Assembly: GCF_900110955.1 (NCBI RefSeq)
Contig: NZ_FOFR01000007.1
Coordinates: forward strand, 142,859 to 206,858
DNA: 64,000 bases
Direction: 5' to 3'
Source: Lentzea xinjiangensis
GTDB lineage: Bacteria; Actinomycetota; Actinomycetes; Mycobacteriales; Pseudonocardiaceae
Shown: one piece after another, positions 59,040 to 64,000 of the stretch
How the letters are laid out: the number at the start of each line of letters is the position of its first letter
Position numbering within the stretch: position 1 is the first letter of the stretch
The notes under the pieces: generated by a model
What the model saw: the letters and a program-made list of their open reading frames with translations, nothing else
Databases searched by the model: none
Told to the model about the DNA's origin: nothing
Program-made: the position numbers and the translations under genes

Positions 59040-60764
59040 TCAATCCGGTTCGGACTCCGATTCCGATCCTATTTCCGGGACCTCCACGCCGGACTTCGTC
59101 ACTGTCACGTATGTGCGGCCGATCTTGTTCATCTTCTCGAACATGCTCTTCGCGCGAGCTTCCTCGTTCCCCAGATCGCTGTGATCGTATTCGGGGAAGC
59201 CGATGTTGGAGACGTCATCGGAACGGAAGACTCCCGGATGAATATTCGGATTTCCTTCCGGGTAGAGCACGTAGGCGCACGAGGGGCAGGGCCGCTTGGT
59301 GCCGCCCAGATGTTCCGGAGTGACGCCGCCGTTGCGTGCGAGGATTCGCCGCTCTGCGTGCAGTCCGGGACGTCCGTTCGTCGCCACCGTGACCCCCGAG
59401 CTCAGCGCACTCTGGATACCCGGCAAACTCAGGGGCGAGTCGGCCTTGGGTTTCACCTCCGTGTGCTGCCGGATCGCGGTATTGTGGATCTCGTTCTGGT
59501 GTCTCCTCTCGGCAGGCATTCCTTTTCGACGGGTGTCTTCGATCATGTTTGCCAGAATCTGAGCGCCGTCGCCCGCTTTGAACAGGTGCTGTAGGTGCCC
59601 ATTCGAATAAGCGTCATTGGCTGCGATGATGAGTCCGCCGTCACCGCCGATGCCTGCCTGCACTTCCACTGGATCAATTCCATTGTTCTTGAGATACGTC
59701 CTGACGATCATCGACACCCGTCGAAGCTCTTTGACCTCAGGTGTGTCCGCGAAGGACCTTGGCCTCGATCTTGTCTTCGGCCGTTTCACGGCCGTGAAAT
59801 CATCGCCACCCAGCGTGCCGCTCAAATCCCACTGGTTGGACTTTTTGAACTCCTCGTAGAGGGCGGCGATAAATTTTGTGCGGCTGTTCCTGGCAAGGTC
59901 TTGTTCGGTGATCCCGCCGTCGCTGAATTCGTCGGAGGAGCTGCCTGGGGCGCGTTGCACCTGGAGTGGCCGTCCCGCCGGGGGCCGTGCCATCGGCCTC
60001 GCCGATCGCGGACTCCCGCCCTGCTCTGCCGGCATTCTGGCCACGACATCGCCGACGCTGTGTTGCGGGGCCTGCGCCGTGGTGGCTCGCTGTGCGATGA
60101 CGGACGGGGCTGTTCCCGCCCCTGCGGCGAAGGCCACGCCGTCGCTGTCCGCTGTCCGCTCGGAGTGCTGGGCGGGGTCGGTGACGGTGACCCCGGCGCC
60201 GTTGTCGGTGCCCGTCTCGCGTACGCCCTTGAGGTTCTTGTCGAGGTGGCTGAGCTCGTGACCGACGAGCGCCTTGTTCCGGGTTCCGTCCGGGGGGAGG
60301 AAGAGATGGGAGCCCACCGTCATGGCCTGGGCCCCCATCGCCTCGGTGGCACGCCGCGCCACCGGGTCGTCGTGCAGGCGGACACCGGAGAAGTCGTTGT
60401 GGAAGAACGGCTCCGCCTCGGCGCGCAGCGAGCCGGGAAGCGAACGGCTCGGGGAGGCCAAAGCCGCATCGAGCAGGGACCTCTGATCGGTAGGACCGCT
60501 GTCCTTGGCGCCGTCGTGGCCGCATCCGGGCCCGTGGGCGTGCTGGTCCTGTTGTCGATCCTCCGTCCCGGCGGCGTCCCGCTGCGTTGCGATCAACCGT
60601 GCGACCACCGCGTTGCCGACGGTGCGCTGCAGGTGCAGGATCGCCTGCGGAGCCAGGGGCGCCGCTGGGTGTGACGGCATCGGCGCCGGGTCGACGCTCC
60701 GCGTGGGTGCCCGCCGTGGCTGCGAGAGGGACGTGCTGGCCGGTTCCTGGTCCTGCGCGCGCAT
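59040..60764 (-). CDS. DUF4157 (eCIS-associated) effector with C-terminal deaminase-like toxin domain
   Basis: 574 residues; ATG at 60764 preceded by GGAGAGGG. N-terminal LHLQRTVGNAVVARLI (about 44-59) is the short LQxxVGNxAV motif of eCIS-linked proteins. DUF4157 spans about residues 97-180: PFFHNDFSGVRLHDDPVARR, MTVGSHLFLPPDGTRNKALV and the metalloprotease-like GHELSHLDKN (HExxH at 169-173). After a Pro-rich linker a variable C-terminal domain contains HAE (469-471) and PCPSC (Cys493, Cys496), the zinc and catalytic pattern of cytidine/nucleic-acid deaminase toxins. No eCIS structural genes or immunity gene are adjacent. Confidence 0.85.
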   Translation of the reverse strand: MRAQDQEPASTSLSQPRRAPTRSVDPAPMPSHPAAPLAPQAILHLQRTVGNAVVARLIATQRDAAGTEDRQQDQHAHGPGCGHDGAKDSGPTDQRSLLDAALASPSRSLPGSLRAEAEPFFHNDFSGVRLHDDPVARRATEAMGAQAMTVGSHLFLPPDGTRNKALVGHELSHLDKNLKGVRETGTDNGAGVTVTDPAQHSERTADSDGVAFAAGAGTAPSVIAQRATTAQAPQHSVGDVVARMPAEQGGSPRSARPMARPPAGRPLQVQRAPGSSSDEFSDGGITEQDLARNSRTKFIAALYEEFKKSNQWDLSGTLGGDDFTAVKRPKTRSRPRSFADTPEVKELRRVSMIVRTYLKNNGIDPVEVQAGIGGDGGLIIAANDAYSNGHLQHLFKAGDGAQILANMIEDTRRKGMPAERRHQNEIHNTAIRQHTEVKPKADSPLSLPGIQSALSSGVTVATNGRPGLHAERRILARNGGVTPEHLGGTKRPCPSCAYVLYPEGNPNIHPGVFRSDDVSNIGFPEYDHSDLGNEEARAKSMFEKMNKIGRTYVTVTKSGVEVPEIGSESESEPD

Positions 60765-60946
60765 AGCCCTCTCCATCCCTGGGCGGCCGGGAAGACGTGA
60801 CGACCGCGCCTGACGCTGCCAGCCGGGACCATGCGGAGGGAAGGGCCGTGAGGGCACGACCCGCCCCCTTCTCATAGCCCAGGAGGGCACCGTTGCGGTC
60901 CACCTTCGTACCCAGAGGGCGGCGAAGGACTCTGAACCAGGTTCTG

Positions 60947-60990
60947 CGGTGCACGCCGAGGTTGCGTCGACAGGCTCGGCGTGCACCGCG
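60947..60990. terminator. Hairpin, probable terminator of the TetR gene
   Basis: A perfect 15-base stem, GCGGTGCACGCCGAG (60947-60961) with its complement at 60976-60990, 14-base loop. It lies 80 bases past the TetR stop on the minus strand. The rest of the 306-base gap between the effector gene and this TetR gene (60765-61070) shows nothing I recognise. Confidence 0.6.
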
Positions 60991-61070
60991 GCCGGCAGCC
61001 GACCAAGTCGCGCGTCGAGCTGCGGGTGGAAACGCTCGACTGGCTGGCGCGATCGGCCGGCCGCTGACGG

Positions 61071-61634
61071 CTAGGCGGGCCACGCCCGCAGCAGCGAGTC
61101 GAGCGCGTCCAGCGCCCGCGTCCACGACGCCTCCACCCCGCGCGGATGGCTGTGGAACGCGCCGGAGCGCTCCAGCGACACGTACCCGTGGAACGTGCTG
61201 TGCAGCAGCCGCACGGCGTCGGTCTGGTCGGGTTCCCACAGGTCGTAGCCCCGCAGGAGTGCCCTGGCCATGTCGTCGTACTTGCCGGCGGCGTCGGCGG
61301 TCACGTCCGGGTCGAGGGCCATCCGCGTCGCCGTGTACCGGCCGGGGTGCTCGCGGGCGTAGGTGCGGTAGGCGTTGGCGAACGCGATGAGGGCGTCCTT
61401 TCCCGACCTGCCGGCCACGGCGTCCGCGACCCGGTCGGCCAGCTCGGCCAGCGAGCGGACGGCGAGGCGGACGCGCAGGTCGTGGGCGTTGCGGATGTGC
61501 GAGTACAGCGAGGCGTCCTTCACGCCGAAGTGCCGGGCGAGCGCGGACACCGTCACGTTCTCGAAGCCCACCTCGTCCGCCAGGTCCGCCGCCGCCTGCG
61601 TGAGGCGGTCGGCGGTGAGCCCCGCACGTGCCAT
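61071..61634 (-). CDS. TetR/AcrR family regulator divergent from FBP gene
   Basis: 187 residues. HTH at 1-50 (LTADRLTQAAADLADEVGFENVTVSALARHFGVKDASLYSHIRNAHDL). The C-terminal domain with LLHSTFHGYVSLERSGAF matches the WHG-type TetR group. It pairs with the FBP gene across a 67-base gap containing a near-perfect CCTAGG inverted repeat, an arrangement frequent in actinomycetes, so it most likely represses both. Confidence 0.94.
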   Translation of the reverse strand: MARAGLTADRLTQAAADLADEVGFENVTVSALARHFGVKDASLYSHIRNAHDLRVRLAVRSLAELADRVADAVAGRSGKDALIAFANAYRTYAREHPGRYTATRMALDPDVTADAAGKYDDMARALLRGYDLWEPDQTDAVRLLHSTFHGYVSLERSGAFHSHPRGVEASWTRALDALDSLLRAWPA

Positions 61635-61661
61635 GCGTCACCCTTCCTACATGTCATAATC

Positions 61662-61686
61662 GTTTGCCTAGGAGCCCTAGGAAAAC
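61662..61686. promoter_or_regulatory. Near-perfect inverted repeat, TetR/FBP operator
   Basis: GTTTGCCTAGG (61662-61672), spacer AGC, CCTAGGAAAAC (61676-61686): 10 of 11 pairs match. It lies in the divergent promoter between the TetR and FBP genes. Confidence 0.75.
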
Positions 61687-61701
61687 CTAACGTTCCTCGA
61701 C

Positions 61702-62193
61702 GTGAAGCCGCTGACCGAACCACAGATCCGCGCGTCTTTCGTCAATTCCACCAAGGGCGAGGCGAAGCGCATGCACGTGCCCAGGGATCTCGGCGACCTG
61801 CCGTGGGACGACCTGGACTTCCTGGGCTGGCGGGACCCGGCCGCGCCCGACCGCGCGTACCTGGTGATCGACCTCGGGGAACGGCTCGTCGGGATCGCGC
61901 TGCGCAGGGCCACGCAGGCCGGGCACGCGCGCAAGACGATGTGCGCCTGGTGCCTGACCACGCACCAGGGTGACGGCGTGTCGCTGATGACCGCGCGCAA
62001 GGCCGGGAAGTCCGGGCAGCAGGGCAACTCGGTCGGCGCCTACGTGTGCGCCGACCTGGCCTGCTCGCTCTACCTGCGCGGGAAGAAGAGCGCGGGACCG
62101 GGATCGCGGTTCAAGGAGGCGATCTCGCTCGACGACCAGGTCGCGCGGATGGTCGCCGGGATCACCGCGTTCCTCGGACGGGTGAATTCCTAG
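61702..62193 (+). CDS. FBP domain (treble-clef zinc finger) protein
   Basis: 163 residues from a GTG. MKPLTEPQIRASFVNSTKGE and LGDLPWDDLDFLGWRDPAAPDRAYLV are the conserved N-terminal part; the zinc finger is TMCAWCLTTHQGDG with YVCADLACSLYLRG, corresponding to the C-terminal zinc-binding domain of the FBP/FusB-like family. FusB proteins bind EF-G and rescue ribosomes, giving fusidic acid resistance; whether this relative does so is open. Controlled by the divergent TetR. Confidence 0.93.
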   Translation: MKPLTEPQIRASFVNSTKGEAKRMHVPRDLGDLPWDDLDFLGWRDPAAPDRAYLVIDLGERLVGIALRRATQAGHARKTMCAWCLTTHQGDGVSLMTARKAGKSGQQGNSVGAYVCADLACSLYLRGKKSAGPGSRFKEAISLDDQVARMVAGITAFLGRVNS

Positions 62194-62206
62194 AAACTCG
62201 TGGGCC

Positions 62207-62389
62207 TCAGAGCTCGAGCACGAGCTCGGCGCTGCACGCGCGGGCGCAGGGCCACGGGTCGCCGCACTCGGTGCACCCGGTCGAGGCGGGCAGGTGCGTG
62301 TCGAGCACGTGCACCGCCCTGGTCCGGTAGCGCTCCAGGTCGGACTCCCAGTCGTGGCGGGAGGCCGCGGTCGCACTGGTCATGGTCAT
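62207..62389 (-). CDS. Small Cys-containing protein of unknown function
   Basis: 60 residues, MTMTSATAASRHDWESDLER then a C-terminal cluster STGCTECGDPWPCARACSAE with four Cys, likely a zinc site. GAGGA lies just before the ATG at 62389; an ATG two codons later is possible. Similar short CxxC-W-PC proteins are scattered in actinomycetes. Convergent with the FBP gene and divergent from the sigma factor. Confidence 0.65.
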   Translation of the reverse strand: MTMTSATAASRHDWESDLERYRTRAVHVLDTHLPASTGCTECGDPWPCARACSAELVLEL

Positions 62390-62490
62390 CAGTCCTCGGG
62401 TCGGCTGTTGGGGAACAGGATGCACCCGCGGGACATCGTTCGGGCGGCAATTTCCCGAATCAGAGCGGCGTGGCGCGGCATCATGTCCAC

Positions 62491-63045
62491 ATGGAGATAC
62501 CGGCGGCGCTGGCCGCGGCCGCACGTGGTGACCAGGCCGCGTGGGACGGGCTGGTCAAGCAGTTCAGCGGGCTGCTGTGGTCGATCGCCCGCGCCTACCG
62601 CCTCAACGACGCGGACGCCGCCGACGCCGTGCAGTGCACGTGGGTCAAGCTGGTCGAGCACCTCGACCGCATCGCCGAGCCCGAACGCCTGGCCGGCTGG
62701 CTCGCCACCACCGCGCGGCACGAGTGCCTGCAGCTCATCCGCCGCGCCGGGCGGCTGCCCGAACCCTCGGAGGAGATCGCCGACTCCCCCGATCCCGCTC
62801 CCGCCGTCGACCACGCGCTGATCGTCGGCGAACGCAACGCCGCGCTGTGGCGGGTCTTCGAGGAGCTGCCGGACCGCTGCCGCCGCCTGCTGCGCGTGCT
62901 GATGGCCTCGCCACCGCCCGCCTACGCCGACGTCGCCCTCGCGCTGGACATGCCGGTCGGCAGCATCGGGCCGATTCGCCAGCGCTGCCTGAACCGGCTG
63001 AAAGCGCTGGTCACGGGCAACGAGCTGCTGGAGGGCCGGTCATGA
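62491..63045 (+). CDS. ECF-type RNA polymerase sigma factor
   Basis: 184 residues. Region 2: GDQAAWDGLVKQFSGLLWSIARAYRLNDADAADAVQCTWVKLVEHLDRI with WLATTARHECLQLIRRAGR; region 4: LPDRCRRLLRVLMASPPPAYADVALALDMPVGSIGPIRQRCLNRL. No C-terminal extension and no classical zinc anti-sigma gene. The following gene overlaps by 4 bases (ATGA) and may be its partner. Confidence 0.94.
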   Translation: MEIPAALAAAARGDQAAWDGLVKQFSGLLWSIARAYRLNDADAADAVQCTWVKLVEHLDRIAEPERLAGWLATTARHECLQLIRRAGRLPEPSEEIADSPDPAPAVDHALIVGERNAALWRVFEELPDRCRRLLRVLMASPPPAYADVALALDMPVGSIGPIRQRCLNRLKALVTGNELLEGRS

Positions 63046-63455
63046 ACGACGACGAGTTCCTCGACGTCCTGCGTGCCGCGGCCGAGGAGTTCGACCCCGT
63101 CCCGGCGGGCGTGCTGCGCGACGCGAGCGCCGCGCTCGCCTTGCGCGCGCTGGACGCGGAACTGGCCGCGCTGGTCGAGTCCGAGGCGCTGGTGCGCGGC
63201 GACGGGCCGGTGACGCTCGCGTTCGAGTCCGAGCGGGTCAGCGTCAGCCTGGAGATCAGCGACGACGTGCTGCGCGGGTTCGTCACCGGCGCCGCGGGCG
63301 AGGCGGTGGTGGAGACACCGCGCTCACGCCGCGCCGTCCCGATCGTCGACGGCTGGTTCACCGCGACCGGGGTGCCGTCCGGGCTGGTCAGGATCAGGCT
63401 GACAGCGGCGGACGGCACGCCGGTCGTCACCCAGTGGGCGCACGGCACGGCTTGA
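63042..63455 (+). CDS. Hypothetical protein coupled to the ECF sigma factor
   Basis: 137 residues starting in an ATGA overlap with the sigma factor. N-terminal half helical (DDEFLDVLRAAAEEFDPVPAGVLRDASAALALRALDAELAALVES), C-terminal half beta-rich (VTLAFESERVSVSLEI, GWFTATGVPSGLVRIRLTAADG). No membrane segment and no zinc motif. Similar proteins accompany this sigma-factor type in other actinomycetes; a regulatory role is presumed. Confidence 0.82.
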   Translation: MNDDEFLDVLRAAAEEFDPVPAGVLRDASAALALRALDAELAALVESEALVRGDGPVTLAFESERVSVSLEISDDVLRGFVTGAAGEAVVETPRSRRAVPIVDGWFTATGVPSGLVRIRLTAADGTPVVTQWAHGTA

Positions 63456-63908
63456 TCACCACGGATCGGGCAGGCCCTGACCGGTGGTGATCAGGCTGTG
63501 CAGGCTGCCGTTGACGTAGTGCAGCCAGGCCGTGGAGCAGGCACCGAAGCACTCCACGTCCGGCACCAGGCCGACGTGGGTGAACCGCAGCTCGGTGCCG
63601 CCGTCCACCGCGGCGATGTCGAACGTGATGTCGCTGCCGGTCCACTCGGCCGGTTCCGAGACGAAGGACAGGTGGCTGTCGACGACCCGCCAGACCACCC
63701 GGCGGCCCGGCTCGAACTCGGTCACCCGTTGCCGGCTGTAGTGCTGCGGGGGATGCCGGTAGGTGAACTCGGCGCCCTGCTCGCCGGCGCTGCCCTCGAT
63801 CTCGCCCGTCCACCAGGCGCGGACGTCCACGACGGCGGCGAAGACCTCGTCCGGCGACTGCTCGACCGTGAACGACGTCGAGTAGGCGCGCTCGGTGCTC
63901 GTGGTCAT
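63456..63908 (-). CDS. SRPBCC/AHSA1-type START-like domain protein
   Basis: 150 residues. STSFTVEQSPDEVFAAVVDVRAWW at the start and the C-terminal helix STAWLHYVNGSLHSLITTG are typical of AHSA1-like SRPBCC proteins with a hydrophobic ligand cavity. Its ATG overlaps the stop of the upstream ArsR-like gene by 2 bases, the usual ArsR-SRPBCC operon. Ligand unknown. Confidence 0.93.
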   Translation of the reverse strand: MTTSTERAYSTSFTVEQSPDEVFAAVVDVRAWWTGEIEGSAGEQGAEFTYRHPPQHYSRQRVTEFEPGRRVVWRVVDSHLSFVSEPAEWTGSDITFDIAAVDGGTELRFTHVGLVPDVECFGACSTAWLHYVNGSLHSLITTGQGLPDPW

Positions 63909-64000
63909 GACTGCTCCACCCCTGCCTGCCGGTCCCGCTGGATCCGCTCGGCGATGCGCTTGATCCGCTGCAACCGGGCGTCCCAGGCCTCGCCCACCGC
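63905..64000 (-). CDS. C-terminal end of an ArsR-like regulator (partial)
   Basis: Only 31 codons are inside the window (EAWDARLQRIKRIAERIQRD and a short tail). The basic helical end and the overlap with an SRPBCC gene fit the ArsR/SmtB-type regulators that precede such genes. The identity is inferred from context. Confidence 0.55.
   Translation of the reverse strand, partial: AVGEAWDARLQRIKRIAERIQRDRQAGVEQS

Noticed and set aside
58861..59043. Minus-strand frame of 60 residues starting near the effector stop
   Set aside because: Opposes the WYL relic, has no ribosome site and no similarity I can recognise; likely chance.
60995..61069. Short plus-strand fragment resembling the C-terminal end of a protein just before the TetR stop
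   Set aside because: Only about 23 residues, no start and no recognisable family; it overlaps the region after a hairpin and cannot be supported.

Overview
The window is high-GC, densely coded actinomycete DNA: frequent GTG and occasional TTG starts, C- or G-ending codons, TANNNT -10 boxes 6-8 bases before start codons, and families typical of filamentous actinomycetes (DUF3090/SCO1664 pair, DUF3097, FBP zinc finger, CGNR regulator, SARP/NB-ARC/TPR regulator, ECF42 sigma factor with a DGPF/YciI partner, Ku/LigD, DUF4157 effector). A Pseudonocardiaceae-type genus (Lentzea/Saccharothrix/Amycolatopsis-like) is the best guess, made by impression only. No rRNA, tRNA, CRISPR array or intact insertion sequence was seen.

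Layout. 0-2.3 kb: a phosphotransferase/acyl-CoA dehydrogenase pair. 2.3-7.5 kb: VOC protein, poly-gamma-glutamate hydrolase-like protein, Hsp20 with divergent regulator, S66 and S9 peptidases. 7.6-12.4 kb: a forward run of conserved actinobacterial genes (DUF3090, SCO1664 family, APH-like kinase, DUF3097, NfeD, band-7/SPFH protein). 12.6-14.4 kb: YciI/ECF42 pair. 14.4-25.6 kb: metabolism and regulation (amidase, pentapeptide protein, CGNR, TetR, P-loop kinase, sucrase/ferredoxin-like protein, SDR beside a PadR relic, methyltransferase, ZIP transporter, WYL regulator, CadD). 25.6-28.4 kb: an SDR/TetR/CadD regulon with shared operators, LLM oxidoreductase, DinB.

28.4-29.1 kb is a gene-free stretch with a canonical-looking XerCD dif site (28720-28747, minus strand), a hairpin, a second dif-like palindrome, and then a tyrosine recombinase. 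Strand composition switches here from C-rich to G-rich on the plus strand whatever the gene orientation, and GGGGGAG motifs mostly point towards dif from both sides. I read this as the chromosome replication terminus. The G-rich segment that follows (about 29-36 kb) carries a complete NHEJ set: Ku, a PE-ligase and a separate LigD-type polymerase.

35-44 kb: an AfsR-like regulator, then a reverse-strand dipeptide ABC transporter operon. 44-46.3 kb: divergent DppA-like D-aminopeptidase and M20 peptidase, which with the transporter suggest uptake and breakdown of (D-)dipeptides. 46.3-58.5 kb: DinB paralogues, a secreted M14 carboxypeptidase with P domain, a broken FAD monooxygenase with an intact TetR and twin operators, small secreted, pentapeptide and coiled-coil proteins, and a secreted amidase. 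59-60.8 kb: an orphan DUF4157 (eCIS-type) effector with a deaminase-like toxin end. 61-64 kb: TetR/FBP pair, ECF sigma factor, SRPBCC protein and the end of an ArsR-like regulator.

Two window-wide patterns stand out: seven short tandem-repeat arrays (12-20 base units) in intergenic DNA, several of which duplicate a stop codon, and a recurring TAGGGT-type box just upstream of start codons, indicating many leaderless transcripts.
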